A DNA stretch of 64,000 bases from G958295935 sp965224235 (GCA_965224235.1 CBDCYP010000002.1:1240001-1304000); one strand, 5' to 3'. Positions 26,215 to 35,390 are shown, counted from the stretch's first letter. Numbers and translations: made by a program. Notes: generated by a model not told the origin, from the letters alone.

Positions 26215-27585
26215 TTACTGAAGCTGGAACTCCCGCGACGCGCCGATAAGACCGATCAGGTCGGATGCCGTCTCACCGAATTGGGCCCTCGACGTGTCGT
26301 CGTCGAGGCGGAACGTCGTGTCGCCCCCCACATGGTCGCGCAGGGCATCCAGCGTGCGGTCTTCGAGTTCGACGCCACCAACCTCGTAGGCGCACGATTC
26401 AAGTAGCGCGGACGTTGTGATTTCGGACTTGCCATTCGCAATGCGATTGACCATCTGCATGACGCCGGGATTGTTCTGATCGCCGAGCTTTTCGGCAATA
26501 AAGTTGACCCGTTCAACAAGGCCGGCGGTGTCTATCCACTCTTTGCCGGTGTGCCAACCCTCCACGGTAGGCGGATTGAGCAGTGTCTGCCCCATCCCCT
26601 CGGAAGCGCCGGGCAGCTTCATCAGTCCGTACTCGCGAGGCGTGCGGAACATGCCGGCCAGCTTGATCGTGGTCGCCACCGTCTCCGATGGGCCGCGCAC
26701 CTTCTTGAACCGCGCGTCCTTGAACCAATCGGCGTGGAAGAGATGGCGCAGCACACCGCGAATCTCGTAATTGTAGTCGAAATACGCCTGCGCAAGTTCC
26801 GTCTGCGCCTGCTCGTCCGGCGTGTCGGACACGAAGAAGTTGTAGAGCTTTCGCGCGATGAAATCGGCAGTAGCCGGGTTCCGGACGATTACGTCGACCA
26901 CATCTTCACCGTCGAGCGCGCCATGGGCGCCGAGGAACTCCTTAACCGAGGAGTCATGGTCATCCTGCCGGTAGACAAACTTTGTTTCGTAGAACCCGTA
27001 CGGGTACCTCGGCAGCATCTGATTGATGGTCCAGCCGGTAAAGGCGCGGGCGCACTGCTTGACATCGTCTTCGGTGTAGTTGCCGACCCCCATGCTGAAC
27101 AGTTCGAGCAACTCCCGCCCGTAGTTCTCGTTTGGCGCGTCGGAATGGTTGGTCTGATTGTCGAGCCAATAGATCATCGCCGGGTCGCGGGACAGATTGA
27201 CAAGCAACTCCCTGAAGCTGCCGAGGCCGAAGTCCCGAAACATGTCGATCTGCGCCGACATCCAGGTGTTGATAGTCACCTTTGCGCCGCCGGTAGCGAA
27301 GATTCCGTGCCAAAGCAGAGCGGCTTTCTCCTCGAGCGGCCTCGGACTGTTGACCATCCGGTAGAACCACCGTGCAGCCGTCATCTCGCCGGAACGATAG
27401 TGGACCATGTCCCAGTTGTACCGGTTGAACAGGTCCTCTTCCAGACGGTCGAACCGCTCGGGATGCAGGAGGTCTTCGACGACGGTGTCGTACCCGCGCT
27501 CCGCCAGCGCCTCTAGCTCGGCCGCAGGCGCGCCAAAGGCCGCCCGTCGCATCAGGTGGCCCATCAAGGCAACATCATCTGTCAT
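26215..27585 (-). CDS. DUF1800 family protein
   Basis: 456 residues. The ATG at 27585 is chosen because AAGGGAG stands 8-9 bases before it; a longer frame from 27612 lacks this. Helical family protein: HLMRRAAFGAPAAELEALAE at the start, then ALLWHGIFATGGAKV, LGSFRELLVNLSRDPAMIYWLDN, NENYGRELLELFSMG, DVKQCARAFTGWTIN, and near the end LLNPPTVEGWHTGKEWI. Function unproven, but it co-occurs with DUF1501 so consistently that a joint role is likely. First gene of the operon. Confidence 0.9.
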   Translation of the reverse strand: MTDDVALMGHLMRRAAFGAPAAELEALAERGYDTVVEDLLHPERFDRLEEDLFNRYNWDMVHYRSGEMTAARWFYRMVNSPRPLEEKAALLWHGIFATGGAKVTINTWMSAQIDMFRDFGLGSFRELLVNLSRDPAMIYWLDNQTNHSDAPNENYGRELLELFSMGVGNYTEDDVKQCARAFTGWTINQMLPRYPYGFYETKFVYRQDDHDSSVKEFLGAHGALDGEDVVDVIVRNPATADFIARKLYNFFVSDTPDEQAQTELAQAYFDYNYEIRGVLRHLFHADWFKDARFKKVRGPSETVATTIKLAGMFRTPREYGLMKLPGASEGMGQTLLNPPTVEGWHTGKEWIDTAGLVERVNFIAEKLGDQNNPGVMQMVNRIANGKSEITTSALLESCAYEVGGVELEDRTLDALRDHVGGDTTFRLDDDTSRAQFGETASDLIGLIGASREFQLQ

Positions 27586-28105
27586 GGTTAGTTGCTCCCT
27601 TGCATGATTCATTTCTCCCCGAGCCAGTGTATGTACTGAAACGAAGGAGACCGCGGTCCTGTCAACGAAAACCTAGCACTTGTCGGCCCGCGGGTCAAAG
27701 TATCCCGCGCGCACGTACAGCCCGACGGCGTGAGACCGCGTAGACGGCGATTCACGCGGCGAGGCCATGGAACGCCGCGCGGGCAGGTATGCTTTGCGCT
27801 ACAGGAAAGTCCGTTAGAGCCTGTCTCACGAAGCTGGCTCTTCCCGGTCATTCCCTTGAAAAGGGAACCTGGAACAACCTACAGTTCCCCGATCGGGGTC
27901 GAGGAAGACGGGTGTTAGCCGGGGTCGGAGATGAAGGATGTTGGCTGGGGTCGGGAAGTCGGATTACAGCCGGGGTCGAGAAAGACGGGCGATACACAGT
28001 TCAAATCAAGCGGGGTGGACTTACGGCACAGGCTCCATGTGGCCGCTTTTGACGCGGCATCTCAACTTCATTCGTCACGAAAACAAAGGCACTGAGGATC
28101 ACAAA
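27586..28105. other. Spacer between divergent operons with dispersed repeats
   Basis: No gene seen. It contains a GAGCCTGTCTCA end-like motif near 27819, the GTTCCCCGATCGGGGTCG dispersed repeat (27884-27912) and a run of degenerate GGGGTCGGGAAG units to about 27990. Promoters for both flanking operons should lie here, but I cannot place them. Confidence 0.55.
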
Positions 28106-29194
28106 GTGAAGATAACCGACATCACAAGCCACCTGCTAAAAACAGGACGGATGTTGGTCCGAATCTATACGGATCAGGGCATCGTGGGGCTCGCCGAGGC
28201 GAACGGCCGCAACCCTTGCGTCATGCAGGCGTACATCGATGAGACCATCAAACCTGCCCTCGAGGGCATGGACCCGAGACACGTGGAACGCCATTGGGAG
28301 GCGTTGACCTTGAGCGCAGGCGACCGCATCACCCGTGTGCCGCCGTTCATTGTCGGGTCCATCGACATCGCGCTGTGGGACATTACCGGCAAAGCCGCAG
28401 GCAGGCCGGTCCACGAACTGATGGGCGGCGCGGCCCGCACGGCCATTCCAATGTACTGGAGCAGTGGGGACGGTTGGTCAAAGACCCCCGAGGAGATGCT
28501 CGATCGGGTGAAGGAGGGATGGGAACAGGGATTCCGCGCCTTCAAGATCCGCATGGACTGGCGGTCGGTCAGGCAAGACGCCGACCCCGAAAAAGACTTC
28601 CAGATGTTCAAGCTGTGCCGGGAGTTCCTGCCGCCCGAAATCCCGCTCGGGTTCGACGCCAATAACGGCTACTCGGTCAGCACCGCCATAAATCAGGGAC
28701 GCAGGTTCGAGGACCTGGGCATCGCCCATTTCGAAGAGCCTCTGCCGCAGTACGATCTACCGGGGTTGAAACAGGTGGTAGACGCCCTCGACGTGGCGGT
28801 GTCGACCGGCGAACAGGAGCAGACCCGCTGGCGGTTCCGCGACCTCATCGAGTTGGCGAACCCCGACATTTTGCAGCCGGACATCCTGATCGCCGGCGGG
28901 TTGTCGGAGGTCAAGAAGATATTCGATCTTGCCGTGATTCACAACAAGGTCGTGATGCCGCACAGCCCAACGGCAGGTGTCAACAGCATGGCCAGCCTGC
29001 ACGCGTACTCGACGGTGACCAACGGCATTCGGCCGCACGAATACTCGAACGAATTTTCTGGCGACCCTCAGCAGGTGCAGGAAATATTCAACGAACCGGT
29101 ACTGCCGGTAGACGGCGTAATGCACCTCACCGACGCCCCCGGCCTCGGCCTGACCCTAAACGAAGAGACCCTCGAAAAGGCGATCGTCTGCTGA
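28106..29194 (+). CDS. Mandelate racemase/muconate-lactonizing-type enolase-superfamily enzyme (sugar-acid dehydratase-like)
   Basis: 362 residues; GTG start with GAGGAT about 7 bases upstream. N-terminal capping domain (about 1-110) with ADPVGSIDIALWDITGKAAGR-type sequence (VGSIDIALWDITGKA), then the TIM barrel with a K-x-[KR] pair at about 147-149 (FKIRM), metal ligands Asp184 (GFDANNGY), Glu210 (HFEEPLP) and Glu236 (STGEQE), and a His at about 286 (VMPHSPT). This set fits acid-sugar dehydratases or racemases acting in the cytoplasm with Mg2+. The exact substrate is not predictable. It faces a Gfo/Idh/MocA oxidoreductase gene convergently. Confidence 0.85.
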   Translation: MKITDITSHLLKTGRMLVRIYTDQGIVGLAEANGRNPCVMQAYIDETIKPALEGMDPRHVERHWEALTLSAGDRITRVPPFIVGSIDIALWDITGKAAGRPVHELMGGAARTAIPMYWSSGDGWSKTPEEMLDRVKEGWEQGFRAFKIRMDWRSVRQDADPEKDFQMFKLCREFLPPEIPLGFDANNGYSVSTAINQGRRFEDLGIAHFEEPLPQYDLPGLKQVVDALDVAVSTGEQEQTRWRFRDLIELANPDILQPDILIAGGLSEVKKIFDLAVIHNKVVMPHSPTAGVNSMASLHAYSTVTNGIRPHEYSNEFSGDPQQVQEIFNEPVLPVDGVMHLTDAPGLGLTLNEETLEKAIVC

Positions 29195-29311
29195 CAACGA
29201 GGGACGGCCCACAGCCCGGCGTAACAACGATCTGCCGGGACCAAGCGGCTACCCCGCAAATCGGGCGGCTCCGTAGCGCGCAACCCTCGCCAAATGGTCA
29301 ACGCCGAATGG

Positions 29312-30325
29312 TCAGCGGATGTCTGGCGTTACTTCCTTGCCGGACGCGTGCGACTGCTCCCAGGCGTCCAGTATGGCCATGACGTTTCGGCCGTGGATCT
29401 GAGGGACCGGCGTATCGTCGTCACCGCGATTGATCGAGTCGATGAACTCCCGGAACTCCAGGGTCATCGGATCGTGCTGTTCGATAGGCTCATCATGCCA
29501 CTCCTGCCCTGCGCCGATCCACACTCCGGTTCCGCGGTCGTCACCCGGTCCATAGGCATTACGGTACCTGGCCTGCCCTGAAGTGAAAAAGTAGTCGCCG
29601 CCGTACTCAGTCACGCCGGTCTCCCAGCCAATCCGGCTGATCGTTGCCGCCTTGCCGCTCTTCCAGCGGATGAGACACATACCGGTGTCGTCGGCGGCCA
29701 CATCCGGAAAGCAGAAGTTGGAGGTGATCCCGCTGACGCTGGCGACGTCGTTGCCGAATATCCATAGCAACCGGTCGATCAGATGAGTGCCGTCCATCTG
29801 TCCCATGCCGCCCCCCATATTACGGTCCAGCATCCAGGGCGGCCGGCCGCCGGGGTTCAGGGGCTTGTGCCAGATTTCGTACGCCATGATCAACTCGCCC
29901 AGCCGCTTCGACTCCGCTATCTCTTTCATCTTCCGGACGGTCGGAAAGTAGCGCTGCGTGTGCGCCGTCATCAGCTTGACGTTGTTCTGCCGGGCGGCGT
30001 CCAGCATCTCATCGCACTCATCCAGGAACACGGCCATCGGCTTCTCGAGGTAGATGTGCTTGCCGCGCATCGCCGCATCGATCGCGGCCTGCTTGTGGAG
30101 CCAGTGGGGCAGTGTGCCGATCACAATGTGAATATCGTACCGGTCGAGCAACTCCTGATAGTCGGCGACGAAGTCCACGTCGGGGTGGCTCATCTTCAGC
30201 GGCGCAACCTGCTCCTCCCGCGGCTCCGCGACCGCCTTCATGTCGACGCCGTCCGTCTCCTTGACGATGTCGATGTACCGGCCGCCCAAACGTCCGGTCC
30301 CAAGTACTGCAACACCAAGGTTCAT
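29312..30325 (-). CDS. Gfo/Idh/MocA-family NAD(P)-dependent oxidoreductase
   Basis: 337 residues from the ATG at 30325 (GAGGCGGGCGAA upstream). Rossmann fold at the start (VAVLGTGRLGGRYIDIV), the family EKP motif at about 95 (GKHIYLEKPMAVF), then HTQRYFPTVRKMKEIAE and the C-terminal alpha/beta domain with GGGMGQMDGTHLIDRLLWIFG, where the DGTH.ID segment holds the usual catalytic His. Members oxidise or reduce sugars, inositols and related polyols. It probably works in the same catabolic context as the neighbouring enolase-superfamily enzyme, though they are convergent rather than an operon. Confidence 0.88.
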   Translation of the reverse strand: MNLGVAVLGTGRLGGRYIDIVKETDGVDMKAVAEPREEQVAPLKMSHPDVDFVADYQELLDRYDIHIVIGTLPHWLHKQAAIDAAMRGKHIYLEKPMAVFLDECDEMLDAARQNNVKLMTAHTQRYFPTVRKMKEIAESKRLGELIMAYEIWHKPLNPGGRPPWMLDRNMGGGMGQMDGTHLIDRLLWIFGNDVASVSGITSNFCFPDVAADDTGMCLIRWKSGKAATISRIGWETGVTEYGGDYFFTSGQARYRNAYGPGDDRGTGVWIGAGQEWHDEPIEQHDPMTLEFREFIDSINRGDDDTPVPQIHGRNVMAILDAWEQSHASGKEVTPDIR

Positions 30326-30653
30326 TTCGCCCGCCTCGCCGCATCCGGAGAGACCCCTACGTACCATCGCACGCCTGAGTCCCAACTACCACAATCCCGG
30401 TTGCGTTCGCTCCCCATCGTACCCTCCCCCCGTGCGGGGCGGAGACCTTTGCTAACCCCAGACGCGTAGCTGGCGAGAAAGACTCAGCGCGAGTGTGCCG
30501 CCAGCGCCGCCTCCGCGACCGACCCGAATTCCGGCGTCACAGCTGCCTTCCCAATCATTGCTGGTAACGACGAGGACAAGATCGCCATAGGCTCGTCGAA
30601 TGGGGAAAGTCTCCGCGGCCGGCGTTATTCGACCCCCTTGCCCCGAACAGATC

Positions 30654-32366
30654 TCAACGTCTTGCCGGCTCGCAGAAGAGCCGCCGCTCGGTTGGATAGA
30701 CACCGTCGATCAGCACCCTATGAACGTGGTTGTTAACGCACTCGTTGTCAGGGTAGACAACGTGGCGGAAGTGAGAGGTCTCCAGCAGATAGCCGTTGTT
30801 GAGCGTCTCGACTACGAGTTCTTCAGACTCACCAATCGGAGTAAATGGGTCGGAGCGATTGCCGACTACCAGTATCGGTACGCCACCCCCGTCGAGGGAG
30901 CCCTCGAAAGGTTCGGGGGCGAACTGGTCGTAGAACAGGCAGGGGCCGGGGAACCAGGGGTTAATTGACTCCAATAACGGGAACATTTCGCCGATGACAG
31001 CTTCAATGATTACGGAGTCGTCCAGTCGAGTGAGGCGGTCCAACGCCGGGTGCAGTACCCAGTCGTCCAGACAATTGACATGCAAGGAGAAGTTCGCAGC
31101 GGCTGGTTCCGGGCCCAACTGTATTCTGGCGAACTCAAGCAAGGTTGACGGGTCGTCGTTCTCATTCAACTCGAACAGACCCAGCCACAGGCTTGGCCAT
31201 GTCTCTTCGCTGTACAGGGTCGAGACCACTCCAAACAGGCCCGCCAGTGGGTGATCATCCGCCGCAGAGTTGACAAGGTCAAGTTTCGTAACAGCCTGTT
31301 TGAAGTAGCCAATCGGGTCGGCGTCGTTGTATATCGGGCATTCCGGGTCGGCGCACGCTGTCAGCGCCTGTTCGAGCAAGGCGGCGATCGGAGCGACTTC
31401 CTCAAGCGCCTCGTCGACCCGTTCCTGTTGGGTGGCGGCCAGATCGACCGGGTTGTCAGCCCCGTCAACAACCATTGCCCTGACCGACTCAGGGAAGAGT
31501 GTCGCATACCAGATCCCCAACGTAGATCCGTAGGAGAATCCCAGGTAGGAGATCTGATCGGCGTCCAGGGCCCTGCGTATTTCATTCATGTCGTTGGCAA
31601 CATACTGGCTGTGCAGGAGGCCACCGACAGGACCCATTGACTCGATGCACAGGTTAGCGGAGGCTTCGCCGGCGGCAATCTCATCGAGGGTGTCGATGGC
31701 CCCTTCGATCATGGCAATCAGCGCGAGCTGCTCACCGGGGCCGCCACACGCGAATGAGGGCTCTGACGCACCGACTCCGCGGGGATCGAATCCGACGATG
31801 TCGAAGCGTGCGACAACTTCATCATCGAACATTCCATACGGAACATAGTGGACGAACTCCACACCGCTCTCGCCCGGGCCGCCGGGATTCACAAATAGAT
31901 AGCCTATCCGTTTGTCCTGAGACATGGCCCGGTGGACATTGACCGCGATACTGATGCTGCCCGCCCCGGGGTCCCGGTAGTCCGTGGGAACCTCGACGAA
32001 TCCGCACTCGATCTCGAATCGTCCGCACGTGGTCCACTCTATCTTCTCGCCTGCCGGGGAAGTCTCCGGGCTGACCATCAGCCTGGGAGTGGGTACAGGA
32101 ATTGGGGTTGGCGTAGAGGTGATGGTGGGAAGCGGCGTGGACGTGAACGTGGGCTGGACTGCGGTAAGAGGTGTAGACGGGGTAACAGTGGGGGAAGGCT
32201 CTTGGTTCAATGCGGGTGTCGCCGTCGGCGCGGATGCCAACACAGGCGCCGGTGTCGGCGTAGCCGTGGGCTCAAAATCATCGCAGGCGATGCCAACTGT
32301 CACAGCTAGCGACAGAACTCCAGCAACGAGGATTGCGCGTGAAAGCGGTGTAATGAAAGGAATCAC
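30654..32366 (-). CDS. Secreted alpha/beta hydrolase with TAP-like C-terminal domain (lipoprotein)
   Basis: About 570 residues from a GTG at 32366; the start is uncertain because no strong ribosome-binding site is visible. A signal (SRAILVAGVLSLAVTVGIAC) ends in a lipobox-like Cys, then a Thr/Pro linker of about 70 residues, then an alpha/beta hydrolase: oxyanion region FVNPGGPGESGV, FDPRGVGASEP, nucleophile GFSYGSTLG, Asp in VVGNRSDPFTP and His in ETSHFRHVVYP or NNHVHRVL. The C-terminal half is TAP-like, as in actinobacterial tripeptidyl aminopeptidases (SlpD/E type). Likely an extracytoplasmic peptidase or esterase. Confidence 0.85.
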   Translation of the reverse strand: MIPFITPLSRAILVAGVLSLAVTVGIACDDFEPTATPTPAPVLASAPTATPALNQEPSPTVTPSTPLTAVQPTFTSTPLPTITSTPTPIPVPTPRLMVSPETSPAGEKIEWTTCGRFEIECGFVEVPTDYRDPGAGSISIAVNVHRAMSQDKRIGYLFVNPGGPGESGVEFVHYVPYGMFDDEVVARFDIVGFDPRGVGASEPSFACGGPGEQLALIAMIEGAIDTLDEIAAGEASANLCIESMGPVGGLLHSQYVANDMNEIRRALDADQISYLGFSYGSTLGIWYATLFPESVRAMVVDGADNPVDLAATQQERVDEALEEVAPIAALLEQALTACADPECPIYNDADPIGYFKQAVTKLDLVNSAADDHPLAGLFGVVSTLYSEETWPSLWLGLFELNENDDPSTLLEFARIQLGPEPAAANFSLHVNCLDDWVLHPALDRLTRLDDSVIIEAVIGEMFPLLESINPWFPGPCLFYDQFAPEPFEGSLDGGGVPILVVGNRSDPFTPIGESEELVVETLNNGYLLETSHFRHVVYPDNECVNNHVHRVLIDGVYPTERRLFCEPARR

Positions 32367-32556
32367 GACGAGGCTCGGAGGTTGCCAGACAGGGAAGTAG
32401 GGGTTGGGAGAATGTTTGTGTTGGCATTTAGTTTGGGCAGAGGCATCCCGAAGCGCGGTCCCATGGCGACGGTGTCCCTGCCTGCATCCCCCGGATACCA
32501 TTATCTAACGGATGCCAAAGTGGACTTGCTAGATGACTATACCAAGGGAGGCGACG

Positions 32557-32781
32557 ATGAAATAGATTGGAGTTGCGAAGTTCAAGGATCTGCGCCTGGC
32601 GTTGTTGGACCTGCTAGACGCCGATGGCCTGGTCGTCACGAAGCACGGCAAGCCCGTAGCCCGCGTCATTCCATACGATGCTCAGGGAGTCGACCTCATA
32701 GGCAGCCTGCGCCATAAGGTCAAGATCAGGGGCAACGTGTATACGACCGGCCTCAACTGGGATGCAAATGCTCAATCTTGA
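32557..32781 (+). pseudogene. Phd/YefM-type antitoxin with a stop at codon 3
   Basis: After a good GGGAGG and 5-base spacer comes ATG AAA TAG, then the frame continues for over 70 codons as IGVAKFKDLRLALLDLLDAD, then LVVTKHGKPVARVIPYDAQG and ends at 32781. The body matches Phd/YefM antitoxins (VAKFK... and VVTKHGKPVARVIP). The TAG at 32563-32565 should prevent the normal product; no ATG follows in frame, only weak CTG/TTG codons that would lose the first strand. The frame overlaps the toxin start. Confidence 0.75.
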
Positions 32782-33133
32782 CACGCACATTCTCATATTC
32801 GCGCTCGGTGGCGAGCTTCGACCGGCCGAACAGAGTCTGTTAGCCAGGAGCAGATGGTCCGTTTCGTCCATTGTGTTGCGGGAGTTGGCCAAGCTCGTTC
32901 ATCTCGGCCGGTTGGACATGGACCTTGACGACCGCGAGGTGGTACGCGCCCTGAACCGCTTGCACGTGCGGCCGATAGACCTCGCCGTTGCACGCGCTTC
33001 GACTCGCCTGGACTTCAGCAGCGATCCGGCGGATGAGATCATCGCCGCTACCAGCGTCGTTCATGACGTCCCTTTGCTCACACGTGACCACATCATGCGT
33101 AGCTCGAAGATTGTCCCCCTGGCCTCGTTGTAA
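32762..33133 (+). CDS. PIN-domain (VapC-like) toxin
   Basis: 123 residues from ATG 32762, or 121 from ATG 32768; it overlaps the antitoxin frame by about 14-20 bases. PIN ribonuclease toxins cleave tRNA or rRNA with Mg2+. The acidic active-site residues are all present: Asp7 (LNLDTHILIFAL), Glu41 (VLREL), Asp91 (DPADEIIAATS) and Asp109 (LLTRDH). No frameshift or stop. Intact toxin beside a broken antitoxin is unusual and is taken up in the findings. Confidence 0.85.
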   Translation: MQMLNLDTHILIFALGGELRPAEQSLLARSRWSVSSIVLRELAKLVHLGRLDMDLDDREVVRALNRLHVRPIDLAVARASTRLDFSSDPADEIIAATSVVHDVPLLTRDHIMRSSKIVPLASL

Positions 33134-33366
33134 GTACGGCTCCGGTCCTGGATCGTGACGAACGGGGTATGCGGATCGGACACAGAACAGGAAATCGCCA
33201 AAGTTCCGGAACCGAGTCCAACGAGCAGCCCTCCGCCGGCAAAGTTCGCATTACTGATTGGGCACTTAAAGCTCTGGTACTCGTGGACAGTGGATCTATG
33301 TTCCTGTTGACGACGACGATAGCTGGGTAAATTCGTTCAAACCCACGCGTTCCCACTGTGCGCCTG

Positions 33367-33924
33367 CTACACCTCGACGTATCGGAAGCAGTCGACCAGG
33401 TGATCGTTGACCAACCCCTCGGCCTGCATGAAGGCGTAGCAGATAGTCGGGCCGACGAACTTGAATCCCCGGCTCCGAAGGTCCTTGCTCATCTCCTCCG
33501 ACTCCTTCGTCTTCGCCGGCACCTCATCTACGTTTTTCCACGAATTCTTGATCGGCTTGCCGCCCACATAACCCCAGATGTATGCCGCGAAGCTTCCGAA
33601 CTCCTTTCGCACCGAACCGAGCGCTTTCGCGTTGCCTATGGCCGAAGCGATCTTCTGCCGATTGCGGACGATCCCCGAGTCGGCGAGCAACTCGGCGAAT
33701 CTGGAGTCGTCGTACGTGGCAACGATTTCCGGATCGAAGCCGTCGAAAGCGCGACGGTAGTTCTCTCGTTTCTTTAGGATGGTTTCCCAACTTAGTCCGG
33801 CCTGCGCGCCATCGAGTACCAGGGACTCGAACAGCCGTCTGTCGTCGCGCTTCGGAACGCCCCACTCGGTGTCGTGGTAGCGCACCATCAACTCGTCGTT
33901 CCCCGCCCAGTCGCAGCGTCTCAT
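33367..33924 (-). CDS. tag: DNA-3-methyladenine glycosylase I
   Basis: 185 residues, ATG after GGAGG. The enzyme removes 3-methyladenine from alkylated DNA in base-excision repair. The four zinc ligands of Tag occur at the expected places: Cys4 (RRCDWAG), His17 (VRYHDTEWG), His175 and Cys179 (LVNDHLVDCF). Also seen are the family GLSWETIL with the catalytic-region Glu and FKFVGPTICYAFMQAEG. Length equals that of the E. coli protein within a few residues. Downstream of the methyltransferase and the amidohydrolase fragment on the same strand. Confidence 0.95.
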   Translation of the reverse strand: MRRCDWAGNDELMVRYHDTEWGVPKRDDRRLFESLVLDGAQAGLSWETILKKRENYRRAFDGFDPEIVATYDDSRFAELLADSGIVRNRQKIASAIGNAKALGSVRKEFGSFAAYIWGYVGGKPIKNSWKNVDEVPAKTKESEEMSKDLRSRGFKFVGPTICYAFMQAEGLVNDHLVDCFRYVEV

Positions 33925-34103
33925 CTATCCTCCAGCGCGGTCTTACCAACTTGAGCGGCCCATCGTACATTCCGAGGCGCTGGTCCTCGCCATCTTGCCC
34001 TGGGATCGGCAAACAGGGATGTGAAGGTGGTGTCGCGGCCGATCAGGCCTTGTCTTCGGTCTATGAGCTCGGGCGGGAATACGTGGGTGTGGAACTCCAT
34101 CAT
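33921..34103 (-). pseudogene. N-terminal fragment of an amidohydrolase (metal-dependent TIM-barrel hydrolase)
   Basis: The first 38 residues (MMEFHTHVFPPELIDR, IGRDTTFTSLFADPRA) match the start of amidohydrolase-2 family enzymes, with the metal-binding HTH. The remaining frame is unrelated and stops at the tag start, so about 85% of the gene is missing. The ATG overlaps the methyltransferase stop (ATGA), showing it was once translationally coupled. Probably a deletion that fused this start to tag. Confidence 0.65.
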
Positions 34104-34738
34104 TGCGCGGGCTGTTCACCGGGCTTCCGGGCCATGAGCCAGAGGAAGTGTCCGTCCGAATCCTGAGTCTCTTCGGCACTGACGATGTCCAGCCCAGCCT
34201 CTCGTACGATCTCTTTGTTGGTATCGCTGTCGTAGCCGCTCCAGAACATCGGAGCGCCCATCCAGCAGGCATCGAAGCCTAACTCCTTGCCTCTGGCAGT
34301 CATCGTTGCGAAGAGGAAGCCGTTGGGTCGGAGCCAGGCCGTTATTGATCGAATCAGGTCGGGTTGTTCGTCCCGAGGGACGTGAATGATGGAGAAGAAG
34401 GCAGTCACGGCATCGAAGGAGCATCGCGGCAGCCGCAACGATGTCATGTCGGCCCGAATGAAAGTTGCCTCGGGTATGTCGCGCCGCGCCCGCTCGACCT
34501 GACGTTGTGAGATGTCGACACCTGTAACGGCGAAATGCTCCGCCAGGCACTTTGTGGTGGGAGTTCCTGCCCCGCAGCCGAGATCAAGGAGGTCCGACCC
34601 GCAGGGCAGCTCTTTCATAAGGTATGAGACCTGGCGGCGGCGTAGCTCCTGCCGCGTCACCCCCAACTCCCGGGCGTAGCGCTCGCCGATGCGGTCGTAC
34701 CCTTCCTCCACCACCTTCTTGGGTTCGATACGATCCAT
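34100..34738 (-). CDS. SAM-dependent class I methyltransferase
   Basis: 212 residues from the ATG at 34738 (the long upstream extension has no family character). Motif I is DLLDLGCGAGTPTTK, then VTGVDISQRQVERAR (acidic end of strand 2), FIRADMTSLRLP, and FDAVTAFFSIIHVPRDEQ. Starts with the MDRIEPKKVVEEGYDRIGER helix common to small-molecule methyltransferases of this type. Substrate unknown. First of a coupled set with the amidohydrolase fragment and tag. Confidence 0.88.
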   Translation of the reverse strand: MDRIEPKKVVEEGYDRIGERYARELGVTRQELRRRQVSYLMKELPCGSDLLDLGCGAGTPTTKCLAEHFAVTGVDISQRQVERARRDIPEATFIRADMTSLRLPRCSFDAVTAFFSIIHVPRDEQPDLIRSITAWLRPNGFLFATMTARGKELGFDACWMGAPMFWSGYDSDTNKEIVREAGLDIVSAEETQDSDGHFLWLMARKPGEQPAQ

Positions 34739-35155
34739 TGCGCCCAGATAATACAGGCTTTCCCCACGGATAGACTCCAGACCCTGCGTTGTGGAACCGG
34801 CGGGATGGAACCACCCAAGGGGACTCGAACCTACCCACGGAGCACCAAGCGGAACGAATTCCTCTTGTCCTGGCTCATGTGGAATGGGGGATGGACCGCG
34901 GGGCCGTCGTGACTTGTAATCGCCTATCTGAATTCGGCTGAAACCAAATCGACTGCCCGCGCGTACGTCAGTTATTCGTATCCACTGCGCCGCCCGCATG
35001 GAACAGATGGGCGACGTTCCCGGTCCTACGGCCATGACGTCGGGCTGTCGGGCGGGATTGTTGACGAATATCGAGGTGTCTTCAGCCCAGACCTTGAAGC
35101 TGGGCAATTGGCGGCCAAGCTTTTCGTCAAGAATTACGTGGACGCCTAGTTCTAA

Positions 35156-35390
35156 GAGGGCGTCTAATAAGTCCCTCCGTCCTGAGCAATACCGGGCGGT
35201 CCGGGGTCAACTGTATGGGCCGGCCCGCCTCGTTGAAAGTAGATTCTTCGGCTTCGCTCAGAGCCTGTGATTTTATTGCGAAACCTGCGGTTTGTTAGTC
35301 TCAATTTAGCTTTGAAAGCAGTCTCAATAAGACGGCTACAGGGGAATTATTCACAGGCTCTCAGAATGACAATTGTTTTTAGACACCCTC
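35156..35390. mobile_element. 235-bp non-autonomous relative of IS5 copy B, carrying a nested MITE
   Basis: Ends GAGGGCGTCTAATAA (35156) and TTTTTAGACACCCTC (ending 35390) match those of the IS at 22569-23439. TAA flanks both sides (35153-35155, 35391-35393). It has no transposase; inside lie the TTCTTCGGCTTCGCTCAG dispersed repeat and, within that, the second copy of the 98-bp MITE. An IS5-family element sits directly at its right end. Confidence 0.8.
35262..35359 (-). mobile_element. 98-bp MITE, copy 2, with CTCAG target duplication
   Basis: Perfect inverted ends AGCCTGTGA / TCACAGGCT; CTCAG (CTGAG on the other strand) flanks it at 35257-35261 and 35360-35364. Same length and same target as copy 1 at 16978, opposite orientation. 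Confidence 0.88.

Noticed and set aside
25104..27516. Plus-strand frames of 288 and 321 codons
   Set aside because: Opposite DUF1501 and DUF1800; high-GC shadow frames.
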